Positions 12,491 through 23,800 of a DNA stretch of 64,000 nucleotides are shown here, piece by piece. Numbering within the stretch: the first letter of the stretch is position 1; each line of letters opens with the position of its first letter. The notes beneath the pieces are model-generated. The model worked only from the letters and a program-made list of their open reading frames with translations, was not told the DNA's origin and ran no database searches. The position numbers were made by a program, and so were the translations under genes. The DNA comes from Coriolopsis trogii (Eukaryota; Basidiomycota; Agaricomycetes; Polyporales; Polyporaceae). The stretch is taken from NCBI GenBank assembly GCA_020543525.1, contig JAHYIO010000033.1, forward strand, positions 2,170,001 to 2,234,000, given 5' to 3'.

Positions 12491-12841
12491 ATGCCGGTTC
12501 GTCGTTACCGCTCATGAGACACCTCCGAGTCCGACTCACCAATATTATGTCAACAGAAGAAAGCGCCATCCGCGAAAGACTACCTGAACAACATCGACGT
12601 CTCCAAGGTCACCTCAGGCCTCTGGGACCCTGCCAAGCAGTGGAACCGCCTCCACGGCGACGGCAAGTCGACCACAGGCGGTGCGTACCACATCGAGACC
12701 ATCCACGGCAGCGACGGGGCGTACAAGGCCAAGGTCGTCGGTCCCGGGGGGTCCACCTCGGTCGAGGCGAGCTGGCCCGCAGGCACCAACCCGGCGCCGA
12801 GTGTCGCAGATGTTGTTGCCCGCCTCAAGGCCAACGCCTGA
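12491..12841 (+). CDS. small unrecognised protein, 96 residues
   Basis: Two exons, 12491-12496 (only Met-Pro) and 12557-12841, separated by a 60-bp GT-AG intron. The product starts MPKKAPSAKDYLNNIDVSK and is hydrophilic, with a Gly/Ser-rich middle, no signal peptide and no membrane segment; it ends VADVVARLKANA. I do not recognise the family. Supporting a real gene: strong third-position C/G bias, a TATA box upstream, a typical intron length and a clean stop. Because the ATG exon is just six bases, automatic gene calling could miss it. Confidence 0.6.
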
Positions 12842-13040
12842 GAAGGGATGCCCGCCGCATCTTTGTGAGTGGATGAGTACTTCGTGGCCAGTTGGTGTGA
12901 CGTATGACTGAGATTCAGTTTCGGCACTACCGTTGACTGAACGATCTGAACTTCAATGAGAATATGGAAGGCGAGGTTTGCATGTTGTAATACTAGCGCG
13001 CACCAGTACAGGCATTGAGGGGGGGGCGGGACAAGCAATC

Positions 13041-13430
13041 ATCATGTCTTGAGCACTCTCTCCCCTTCTTTACGTCCCTGTTTCGACTGCACTCGCTCAC
13101 GAAACCCAGTCGGCGGACTTCGGGTACGTGCAGACTGACGTGTCCTTGACCGCCGTGACCGGTTACACTTCCCGCGGTAGGGTAAAGATTTCGCGAGGTG
13201 TGTGATGATGGATGGAATGGGGCGACAGCCTTCCCGCGAAGTGATGTATGACTTGCCGACGGTTACAACATATTACCGCATGGTGGTGTGGCCATATATG
13301 GCAGTTGCGCCCGTGGTGGCGTTGCCGTCCCCATTTGGGAGCGTGACGGGCCGCCGCTCGCTTAGCTCGACGCCTGGGCTTCTTGCAGTCTCGTATCTTG
13401 CTTCCACGCACTATCGGCACCCTCGCCGGA
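13041..13430 (+). repeat. dispersed repeat, copy B (uninterrupted)
   Basis: The core from 13106 matches copy A at 9906-10770 in direct orientation, without the MITE. The part just before it (13051-13107, GAGCACTC...TCCCTGTTTCGAC...CTCGCTCA...AAACC) also resembles 15903-15956, so the family may be larger. No coding content is recognised. Confidence 0.7.
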
Positions 13431-16400
13431 CAAACAGACGAGGCTCCTCAGGATCAACCACCCTTGCTCGACCAAAATGGCAGGTGTGGGTGTTCGCAGT
13501 CATCGGACGCTCGCAACATAACCCAAATTGGTCAAGTCTTGCAAGTTGCCGTCGGCCTTTGCCATCTCCCACTGTTCGTCCTTTGTGGCTCCTCTCCAAC
13601 TTCGCTGCCTGCCCTGCTTGGTTTACTTTAACCGTATCCTCAACTTCTATGTGGCATCAGCTATTGACTGGAGCACAAGCCGCAGGCAGACATCAGACTG
13701 GTAAGTCGTTAAGATTACAGATGGATATTTGCCGAGCTGCCTCGATTTCCCCAAAGTTTGAGAGTTTCCGGTACGCTCATCAGACAAATGACGTCTGGTG
13801 TCCTATCACTCTGCTCTCATGCTCGACACTGGATACATGTCTGCGTACTATATCAGACAAGCATACTAATTGGCGCATGCACGTTCGCGCGCCCCTGCCA
13901 ACGTATGTATAGTCCGCGGACCAGTCACGCCGCCCGACGGTTCCCTTCTCGGTACACTCGCGCTTCCATATGGTTGGCGACCGCTGCATTCTGCCTCCCA
14001 GAGCACGCTCCGCGCAGCACGCCTGACTCGGTGTGCGCCACAGTCGCTACCGGCGGTCGCCCATCATGCACTGTCACTCTCATGCAATTATTCACCAGCT
14101 TCAATTACGCTCCGCCATCTGTCGTTGGAGTTCTAATCCTGCCAAAGTGATGCACCAACATGCCGGTGAACACAAACCTCTAGCTTCGTCCAGGAGTCCG
14201 GCGACCTGCCCTTCACTGTCGACGGGAATCACTGTAGTCGGACGTCTGCTGCATTCTACATGATACTTTGGGTTCTCAAGGCAGGTTTGCGTAGACATCT
14301 TTGGGCGCGCACGAGAAACGTCAGGGATGGACTGGTGTCCGCAGTAGAACTTGGCCGCAGCGCCCGCCTGGATTCTGTGAGATCGCATTCGGTTGTCCGC
14401 ATCTACATCTGGCACTCTGACAGGTGTCCCGGGGTTCTGTGAGATCCCACTGTCGTCCCCATCTTACTCTCTCTCACTTCACGCTTCCATGCATTTCCAT
14501 CAGCAATCCGTCGGCGCCCTCATGCGGCGAACCCGTCGCAAGAGCGCCGCCGTCGACTCATCATCAGGATCTTCTCCTGTGCATGCACTGGTTGGCATCA
14601 TGCCCTAAGAGTGCGCCGCTTATTGAATTCTGTTTATCATTCATATTCATGTTTCTGAGCCAGATACAACTATGCCCACCCTGAACTTCTGATGATAGCC
14701 TGCGGTTCACCCATAGGCACTCGTGCCATATTGCGATGCTATGAAAGGCGGCAGCATACACACAAGCCTCTCGTATATCAACCTTCAGTTCAGCAAGATC
14801 GGACAACCGGGGGCACATCGCATGCACTTGGTCGTGCAAGGCCGTCACTCATGACGTTGTCGCCGCCAGCGTAACTCAGACATGCGGGCACGTTCATGCG
14901 TGCGCACTCCCTAGACGCGGCCAGACACGGCCGTCCCCCAATGTTCGCTGCCAAACCTGGATGAACCCCGAAAGCTACGATCGAGAACGCGAGCGCGAGG
15001 ACGCCGCCCGAGTCCCGCCGTGTCGCCGCATACAAGCATGACGCACCCTACTGCTGAACACGGCCATCTGCAGCCCTCCGCATGCACGCACACCGCGGAC
15101 GTTCCAACACGCCGTAATCGCATCAGATGCCGCCTTCCGCTATGCCCACGCCGCCTTCCGACCATCTGTCGCTCGTCGCTCTCTACGACTTGCTGCGAGC
15201 CATCACATTGCCGTTCCTGGCGAGCGCGCATCGACGAGAACCGTCCCCCGAAGTCTGTCTTTAGATGTGGCGAAGGCCACGATCTCGTCACCCGTCGCCA
15301 GCCGCCCATCGCGCATGAAGAACTCTCCCTCACGCTGGATCCCCCCCTCTTCTCGAGGGTCCACATATACATAGCCGCTCGCGGTATGCGTGGAGCACTC
15401 CGTCGGGACCCAAGGACGGCGGAGAACGATAATCGCCCACCCAGGCCGTTGGCACAGATGCCCGTTCCAAAATCTTGTGCTCTCTTTCGCTGGGAGAAAA
15501 TTTTCTTCTTCTCTCTTTGCCAGCCCTACTGAGGCAAGCCTCCCTTCCGCCTGTCAAACGCCACGCCCGCGCCCACTGATATCCAAGCACGCACACACGC
15601 CCACGCACGGGCACGTTCACGCTAATGTTAGCGTTTCGCCTCTGCCCTCAGGGTCCACCCGCGTAGGAAGTTTTCCGTCAAAGTTTGCCCCGTTCCTCGA
15701 GCGGCGACTCGAGCCTTGGAGGAATGGTGCCAGTCGCGCATTCCCTAGGCTCGTGTTCCAGATTCTCTGTCCGCACACACCGCCCGCCTGCATTGACGAA
15801 CCGTCACAGCCTGGGTTCGATAGTGAAGGAAGTCAGGGCAGGCGGCGTGCAAAGGTGTATGAGCACGTAGCGGTCTCTGGCAGCCGCCCATAGCGCCTGC
15901 ATGAGCACTCCGTTTCTGAGCTTCCCTGTTTCGACCGTGCTCGCTCAATAAACCTAGCTGATACAGGGCTAATCTATGGCGACATGCATTCCCAGCGCTC
16001 CCATTCGCCTGCATCATCATGGCGTCGCGCTGCAACCCACCGACGCGCCATGCTTCTCATCCAATCTGCTCCCCATGCGTGTCCGACGCAGCGGATACGC
16101 ATGGGGGAAGCTTGAATCTTGCTGCCCGAAGCGCATGGTCAGCTGCCACACCCTCCCTCGTCAGCATCTCCACCAGATAGACTGCTGCGAAGTGAGAAGG
16201 GGTGTGTGTGCGCGCAGGAGCGTGACCGTGGGGCCAGAAACACGCCCCTCCGGCACACCGTGTGCGCGTGTTGGGCTCAGGCTGCTGTTAGCGGCAGGCG
16301 TCCTGCCGGCAAGTGAACTGCAAGTATGGGCAACCTTGCACACACACAGGTTCGGGCCTTCGAGATCCTTCTGACGCTCCATGCAGACGCAACATCGCTA

Positions 16401-16830
16401 CGACGCCATCGCCACGCATACGCGTCCGAAGCATCACAGCCGTCTCTCAGTGTCGAGTCCCAGACGCTGGCATGTCGGTTTCGCAGTGATTCGCCGCGAG
16501 GAACACCGACAGCGAGAGCGCCAGGAAAGCAACGGCAACGGTCTCTTCAGGCCCAGCTAGATAGTGGATACATGCACCATTCAATAGAACCGTTGTCGGG
16601 CGGAAATACATCGCGCCTTCTCGCGCTTCCTCCCGACGGGCGAAGTGGCGGCCTGGGAGGAGGAGGTTATATTTACGCAGGATCTTACTCGCGCGCTGTC
16701 GCTGTCGCAGAGGTACGCAACACTTCGATGGCTCGCCCTCCCAGCTGCGGGCCAGTAAGCGGGCACAGGGGACGTGTGCGTGGGAGCTCGCGCGACTATG
16801 TCCATAGAAGGCAGAGCAACAGGGCGCGTC

Positions 16831-16920
16831 GAAAGGAAGAGAGCGGGAGATGCGGGAGAGAGACGGAGAGAGACAGAGAGGAAGAGGGCCGGGAACGGAG
16901 GTAGGCGAGAAAGAGATGGG
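16831..16920 (+). repeat. GA-rich low-complexity tract
   Basis: Nearly pure A/G on the + strand with irregular GAGAGA and GGGAGA units. It lies in a broader purine-biased region, so on the - strand it is a long pyrimidine tract. Confidence 0.7.
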
Positions 16921-18402
16921 GATTACTGTAAGCTAAGCTTTGGCCGACAGGCGGCCTGATCGAGGGAGGGAGGATCAGGGGGCAGAGGCGAGGGAAGCCA
17001 GTGAATAGAGTACTTGGTGGCCTGGAGGAAGCGTTGGAGAGGAGCTCCGAGGTGTATGATGCTGCTGGGCAGGCTTCTCGGTACTGGGATGAGCCCTAGG
17101 GGATGGAGTGCTGGGGAATCATGTACGTATACGCCCCTGCACCGATGTGCGCTGAGCATCTGCGTTTGCACAGACTGGCGGAGTGCGTGATAGACCGAGA
17201 ATAGCGCGCAGAGCCCGGAGGAGGGGACACAAGTCTGCGGAGGGAGGATTCTCGTTCGCACGCGCACGGAAGGTGGCGAGGAGCCACGATGATACGCAAT
17301 AGAGTTGTGCAGGGTTTGGGCAGCGGTCACGGCCAGCTGCCAGCAGATTCGATGAGAAGTGCGACCATGGGGAGGATGTACAGGGCAGAAATTTTCAGAG
17401 AGCAGACGGGCTGGTGATAGACCGGAATGGGCACGGTAGACGGCCTGTCTGGATACGTCTTCTGACAGCGGGTATCATGCAGTATTCTGTTGGTCGCGAG
17501 CATGGAGTCAGGAGAAGGCGAAGACAAGTGAATGGGTGCACAGGAAGCCTGAAGGGGCTGGATAATGAGTTACGCGAATGCGAATACGTATGCGGATGCA
17601 GTGGCCAGGGCGGGAGGATGTACGGTTTCCTAGTATGGACGGCGCGAATGTGGACGAGTGCTAGCGAGATATTGGGTGTGGATCTGATCTGGGTGGACTG
17701 ACGCCATGGCGGGTGTAAGAAAGCTGGCGATGGAGTGCAGGCCTGGGGCGTGGGAGGGGTGAGAGGGAGGTCGAGGCCCGGGAGGAGACGAGGAGGAAAG
17801 ATGGGCGGCGGGAGACTGGGCGGGTCTGGCCAGCACCGAACTGCTGCGTTGAACCTGAGGGCATGGACAATCAGCGACGAGAGAGCGTGGCGGCAACAGA
17901 GAAGCGTCATGCCGTATGGGCATCTGTCGGGCCACATTGGCGACCGTGGCTGCTCCCTTCCGTCGGCAATCCTCCACCATGAGTCGGCCTACAAGCGCCC
18001 CTTCCCCATATCAGGCAATATGGCGGGCGAGCGAGGCGGCAGGGTCGTCAACGTTCGACGCACGGCAGCGGTCGCGTATCGGACGGATCGCGGTTCAGCT
18101 TGGTGGCTATTGTACGCCGTATCGAGCAGGCGTATCGTCTATTGTCCGCCAAATCAAGAGCACAAGAGGGCGTTGTGTATCGTCGCCTACTCGTCGCGAA
18201 CGCTAGCGCCGGCGGCGACATGGACTGCAACGGGCAGTTGTGCGCGCCAGAAGAAGCCGGCGGATGAGAGATAGACCTCCGAGGTGTGGCCACCATGCTG
18301 CTCTGTGACCCAGGCCACGCGTATCTCATCCTCCAGATGGCTCGTTGGCCTACGTTTCCCTTGCGAGGCATCTGGAGGGGACGGAGTGGGCGTGCTGGGG
18401 GA

Positions 18403-18515
18403 GTCACTCGCGCCTCACACCGCTGGTCACAGCACGCGTCACAGTGACCGTCAGGGACAGTCGTCCCATTTGGGACGTCAAGGGAAGCTGTGACTCAGTG
18501 TGACCTTCTGTGACG
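18403..18515. promoter_or_regulatory. cluster of palindromic sites upstream of the Ecl1-like gene
   Basis: Three GTCAC and four GTGAC half-sites lie within about 110 bp, including the perfect palindrome GTCACAGTGAC (18438-18448). A second palindrome, CGTCCCA-TT-TGGGACG, is at 18462-18477 and overlaps GACGTCA (18474-18480), a CRE/ATF-type bZIP core. The start codon is 255 bp downstream. Binding factors are not known. Confidence 0.45.
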
Positions 18516-18734
18516 CTGTTCCAGATGTGGACTAGACCAAGAAACCCGAAAATAATTAATGCTCAGATCGGAGTGGTGGATCTGAGTGCCAGAGCGTCGG
18601 GTCCAGAGAGATGCTCGTCCAGGGTGCTTATAATCATCCCACCACGCCCTCTTCTCTCCCGACTCTCCCCTCAGACGCGCCCTCGCCCTCCTCCTCCTCC
18701 GCCTATACGTTCCCCGTCCCCGACACAAACAGCA

Positions 18735-19724
18735 ATGGACGCGGTCGACCTGAACTGGTGCTTGGCCTGTGGCTGCCGCATCGAAATGGTACGCGCATTC
18801 CTCCCTTGCCCCCGTCGATCATACCGTAACCCACTCCTCCAGGACGTTTGCACTCCATACTGCTCACAGGGCTGTCTCAACTCCGACAAGCCCTCCTCCT
18901 CTGCTCTCCCGCTCCCGTCCTTCCAAACGCTTCCCTCATTCGTCGAACGCGAATCCATCCCAGACGAAGACGAGGACGATAACCTCTACCACTATGACGA
19001 TGCCCTACCAGACGCCCAACTCGCGTCCCCTTCTCGCAACACTTGGATTGGTCGCGGAGAGGCGGGTATTCGCGCGTGGGCGCAATCCATCCCTCGAGGT
19101 ATGCCCTCAGACTTCGATGAACCACACTCCGGCACCATCAGGCCCAAGCTCCTACTCCAACCTTGCCGGTCTGTCAAGCCCTCCTTGTGCATGTCTCGAG
19201 CACAACCTGCTCCCCCAGAGCCTTCCCGACCTATTCTCACTCCCCAGCAATCCCTCCCTTCCCTCTCAAGGGACTCCACTTCTATCCCTTCCGCGAGCAT
19301 GGTTTCTCTTACAACCGGCTCCTCATCCTACTCTGTTCCGACTCCCGCTACAACGTCGGAGGTCGGGTCCCTGCACGAGGCACCCATCTCCCGCCCGCAT
19401 GGTTCCAACAACTTCCTCGGGGGCATCAAGGCCCAGTTCCGTATGTGGGCCTCGTCCTCTACACCTCAAAAGGAAGCGCTCCGATCGCCCACCGTGACCC
19501 GCAAGGATACGGTCCGCATTGTCGAGCCTGAGGCACAGTCGTTCGCAGCTCGCAACGCCCGCCGCGGAGGGTCTCCACCAGCATTCTTCCAGATGCCGGA
19601 GCAGTATCCTCAGAAGCGTAGCCCGCGAACGGCAAAGGAAAACGCCCTTCCTGCAAGCAAGCAGACAACAGCGGAGGAGGCGTACCGGACGCGTGGTCGC
19701 AGGACCGCTCGTATCACATCATGA
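18735..19724 (+). CDS. Ecl1-family zinc-binding protein (lifespan regulatory factor type)
   Basis: Two exons, 18735-18788 and 18843-19724, encoding 311 residues; the frame is also open far upstream but MDAVDLNWCLACGC is the family-type start. The N-terminus carries paired zinc ligands, CLACGC and, after the intron, CTPYCSQGC, the pattern of the Ecl1/2/3 family (Pfam Ecl1). The remainder is Ser/Pro/Thr-rich and disordered, with an acidic patch (DEDEDDNLYHYDD) and a basic end (RTRGRRTARITS). In fission yeast Ecl1-type proteins extend chronological lifespan on overexpression; a role here is inferred by family only. The 54-bp intron is a multiple of three and has no stop, so retention would add 18 residues between the two halves of the metal site. 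The upstream leader is CT-rich. Confidence 0.75.
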   Translation: MDAVDLNWCLACGCRIEMVRAFLPCPRRSYRNPLLQDVCTPYCSQGCLNSDKPSSSALPLPSFQTLPSFVERESIPDEDEDDNLYHYDDALPDAQLASPSRNTWIGRGEAGIRAWAQSIPRGMPSDFDEPHSGTIRPKLLLQPCRSVKPSLCMSRAQPAPPEPSRPILTPQQSLPSLSRDSTSIPSASMVSLTTGSSSYSVPTPATTSEVGSLHEAPISRPHGSNNFLGGIKAQFRMWASSSTPQKEALRSPTVTRKDTVRIVEPEAQSFAARNARRGGSPPAFFQMPEQYPQKRSPRTAKENALPASKQTTAEEAYRTRGRRTARITS

Positions 19725-22700
19725 CGGACGTTCACCACGCCTTCTCCTCGTCTCGCATACTCTTCATAGACGACGCGTGCCTGCCGCGCGTCTGTACAGT
19801 ATTTATCAACACTCACTCGCCGCTCCGCTTTACGCTCTGTTTTCTTCCTCCTCATCTCGTCACTGGGATTGGTAAATAACAACCCAATCCCCTCGCCGGC
19901 GCTGCTCCTAGCGGCACTCCTCCCCGAGGTCCTTTCTCCCAACATCCAACCGTACCGCCGGCACGGACCTCTCAAAAGAAGACGCTTGCCTTGTTCCTCT
20001 CTCGCATACGGACTTGCACATAGTGCATCGCGTCTCCTTCCTGATTGACCACCTATAACGTAGTCCTACGTTCCTCACACGTTCCGCCACAACGTTCATT
20101 CCGTCGCACATCCCCTCTCTGCTTGCATCGCACATACCACCCCTCATTGGTCCCGCATATGTCCCTCACTTTGCATTCTTGCTTTGCATACTCTTTCTCG
20201 CCATCCTCGCGCGTTCATGCCACTTTGACACCCTCAAAAGGCTTCTTCACCGTCTGTGCTCCAGGTATTTTCTTCCGATCTGGCCTGTGTGCGTGTGTAT
20301 CCTTGCGTTGCTCTCCATCCGTCTGTCTATGACGCATCATACCTCTTCCGCCTTCTCGATCTCTTCGCATATTTTGTTGAAGCACCTGCAATCATCATAA
20401 CCCACGCATTCACGTCCATATTCCCCCATATCACATATCCCACCCCCTGCTCTCTCGCCGGATGTATGTTAGCACATGTACCGCAGTAAACGATAGATGC
20501 GCAGTAAATGCATAGATCATACAAGAATACCCTGTTCAATGTTCGAAAGCCTGGCGCGCGATAAACGAGCCTGTCATGGCTGCTGTGTTGTCGTACGTTT
20601 GGTCGATCGTGTTTTATGAGAGGCATCCGCCGGATCCTCGCCCGACGAACAACACCCCGTTCGAATTCGAAGGTCTTCGTGGTTCGTCACTCACGCCTTC
20701 GCTTGTGCTTCTCCCTGCCCCAGCACACCTTGCCCAGACCCAGACCGCGGTCGACGCACGCACCCGTCCGAGGACGTCGATGAAAGAGTCCTCGCTGTCG
20801 CCTGGTCTCCACCTTAACCATGCCGTTGCCAGGTAACACTTCTTGACTAAGCGCACCTGCGACTGACGCTGAAAGAGCCCCAACGGGTCGTTCAGCCCAC
20901 TCCGAGTCTGTAAAGTACACCCGTCGCCCACAGGTCAAGTCACCCCCCTCCCAGCCGTAGCCCAGCTGTGAACGGTTGGATTCGAAGGTGGTGTGCCTGA
21001 GTAGCCCGAGACGGGAGAAGGGAAACTCGGCCGTTCTCCCGTCTCACGAGAGACGGTCAAGAGAACGGGTGAGCGGGTGCAGACTCCCGAAGGACCCTCT
21101 TCCGCTCCATTGATTGAGCTGCGGAAGAGAGACTGTCGACTAGCGAGCTTCCGCACCTCCCGTTCTTCCGCCGCCGCCAGTGGCCCGTGGGCACGTCTGC
21201 TTCCTCCGTGAGCTAGCAAAGGCAGCAGAAGACACGCGAGTTTGAGTTCAGCTCTGGAACACACTGGCCGAGGAGGCTGCCCAGGCCTCTAGTGCACGTT
21301 CGCCTTCCTCGGCGTGCGCTGCACATCCCTCGGCGCGCATGACAGGCTTTGGGTTCCGCAGCGGGCTGAACTCACGGGCGAGCCCTACCTGCGTGGCGGG
21401 AGAGTTACCGGGAGCACCGGGAGGTCTGCCATGAAGGTGAATGCAGAGAGGCTTCCTCATAGAGTGAGACGTTCGCCGCCACCGCCGCTCGTGTCCCCGC
21501 CCGCGTTTCGAAGTGCGGCCGTGGGGCTAGGCCTGCTCGACCGGAAGAGGCGACGAGTCTCCATTTGGGCACGGCGCAGCGGCGGGCCTCTTCCACCACC
21601 AACGGCTGTGCACAGAGGCCTGACTGCAGCTGGGCTCGGCCCTGGCTAGTACGCCCTCGGGAAGCGCTCTAGGACGGAAAAGGGTGTGGCCAACTTGAGG
21701 TGTCGATGACGGACCGCAGGATCTGCGCCGAGACGGACGCTGAGGGGCATCGGCATCGCCGCAACGCCTTGACGGGTGTCTGTCGATGCCAATCGCATCG
21801 AGCGCACGCTGAGCAGACTCGCGCCCGCAGAGGGGAGACTGGGCCGTCATGACCCTGTCTGATGTCATGACCGTGTGCGAAACCTTGTCGATAGTCTATT
21901 CGTGGAGGCCGTTCCCATCTGCAGCCCACGCTGGGGTTGGTACAACGTGCACGGACGGTGCGACAGCTTGCCAGGCTGGTGACCCGACTCCGACCGTCCG
22001 TGGTGACGAGAGCGCGCGCCCGTTCGAAGGCGCACCCGTTCGAAGCCCAGAGGACCGGGCAGGACATCCGAACTGTCCGAAGCTGCCAACGCACGAAAGG
22101 GAACGGGCGCACCCCAGCGCAGGGCCCAGCAGGCACCCTCGTTCGACCCGCCCGCTCCAACCGACGCCCGTTCCCCGCAATTCGCACCTTCGATGTCTCC
22201 CACCCGTGTCCGGGGCTGGCCACACGACCCCGCTCCGCGCTCCCTCACACGCCCTCGCCGCTCGTGGGGTCCGAAGCATGCCCTCGCAAGCGTCTCACAC
22301 CGGATGCATGGCCCGAATGCTCGTCGAACGACTGACGCGTATGCCCTCCTGGTTCCTGCAACAAACGTACCTTGACACCTTCCAAGTCGGCCGAGAGCTT
22401 GAGCGGTACAAACGGCTTGGCGTCACAGCCGTGGCAACTCACTATCCTGAACCCTCCATCTACCCCGCATTTGCTGTGTTGGCGGGGGTACTTGGCGTCC
22501 CGCATCCGGTCCCGCATCTCGTGTGTTTGGGGTGCAGGCTCTCCCGCCGCGTCCAACGACCTGGCGCGCGCATCATCAAGGGCACGGATGCCGTGAGCAG
22601 GACCCGATGGTCAATAATGAAACGTTCTCAGTGTGTGTAACCCGACGCCCGACCTCCGAGGTCCGAACATCACATATGCATCACCAAGGAAGCATCGCAG

Positions 22701-23439
22701 CACTTGCGAAGCCACCGTTGCCAGCAGCCGACGTACTATGACGCACGATGCGGTGGTCGACACTCACGCTGCCCGCACGCGGTTAGCGAGCCATCACAGG
22801 ACGTTCGCACGGGAGAAGGAGAAGGACGCCGGGCGAGGGGCATGTGAGAAGACCGCAAGGGATCGGACGACGCGCCGCTGTGAGCGAGAAGACAGTGCTG
22901 GTGCCGGTGAGAACGATGACGACCGAGGACATCGTTCAGGCAGCAGCGGCAGAATCGGTGTGACATACCGCGTTGACACCACGAAAAACGACTCCGGCAG
23001 GCAGAACGACTGGATCTCCAAGCCCACACTGTCACATCCTCACTACCGTCCGACGAGAGCCGGGCGAGAAGGCGTGACATCCGGCGGGTGCGGTCATGCT
23101 GGTCGCGAACAGACGCGGAGGCAGCGGGCAAACCGTCGGGATGCCGCTCAACATCGGAGGACCGAGGACTTGGGGAGGTTGGCCCTCGGATTCGACCCGC
23201 GCGAGGTTAAGATTGAACCCCTAGCAAGAATGCGAAGATCCGACATAAGTACCTGTACAGCGCTCGCAGTCCGTGGCAACTCGTCCTTTTCAGCAAGAGC
23301 ACACAATGAGCGTCTGGGGTGAGCAGGACGTCATGCAGACGCAGAGCGGCAGCTGTGCCCGCGTCCCGTCATGATGCTCTCGCGCCCCAGGCCCAAAATG
23401 GCAAGAGCAAACAGTCGAATCACCTGCGCTTGCCCTATA

Positions 23440-23800
23440 TGGCCTGTCACGCTTGCCAAGCGCCTGCTGCGCCACTCATTGTCTCCACGACGGGCAACGG
23501 CGTATGCCACCCCCCAGAACAGGCCAGGAAGATTGCCGGGATTGGTCTCCTGTTCCGGGCCAGAATACTGTCGTGACATCACCGGAGCGCCGAATAGAAA
23601 GGATTCGAACTCCGAAAAGCCCATTAGTCCCAGCTGCTTATCGGCCTTACCCAGATTCCGGCACGATCTCCGAAGATATTCTGGACCAGAACAGGAGACC
23701 AATATCGGCAATTTCCCCGGCCTGTTCAGGAGGGCGGCTTTGGCCATTGCCCGTCGTGCTCGGCTCGGGTCGCACCTGCCAATTGCGGACAGGATATCTC
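23440..23800. repeat. large imperfect palindrome
   Basis: The left arm (about 23484-23575) is closely matched by the reverse complement of about 23673-23757. Shared blocks are CGACGGGCAA, GAACAGGCC, ATTGCCG, the 15-bp ATTGGTCTCCTGTTC and CCAGAATA. Weaker similarity extends to about 23440 and 23800. The centre is about 95 bp. The structure resembles a foldback or palindromic MITE; I could not identify a target duplication. Confidence 0.75.

Larger units (their letters stand above)
13431..18734. other. gene-poor stretch of 5.3 kb
   Basis: No supported gene. Open frames exist on both strands because of high GC content, but none shows a recognisable domain, good splice structure or codon pattern. 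The tract 16.60-17.90 kb is purine-rich on the + strand, densest at 16831-16920 (AG-rich runs such as GAGAGAGACGGAGAGAGACAG). A 54-bp segment at 15903-15956 resembles the left flank of repeat copy B. The last 350 bp hold the promoter elements described separately. Confidence 0.45.

Noticed and set aside
17395..17937. 180-codon Pro-rich minus-strand frame
   Set aside because: Reflects the purine bias of the + strand; no domain or conserved pattern.
20614..20931. Minus-strand frame with tryptophan-rich segment
   Set aside because: Several frames overlap, no introns or motifs support it.
21849..22640. 263-codon open frame on the + strand
   Set aside because: No recognisable domain; several overlapping frames on both strands are equally long here, as expected for GC-rich non-coding DNA.
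23600..23660. tRNA-like T-arm (GGATTCGAACTCC) in the palindrome centre
   Set aside because: No T-stem pairing, no acceptor stem and no A box; similar words near 28855 and 34340 also fail to fold as tRNA.
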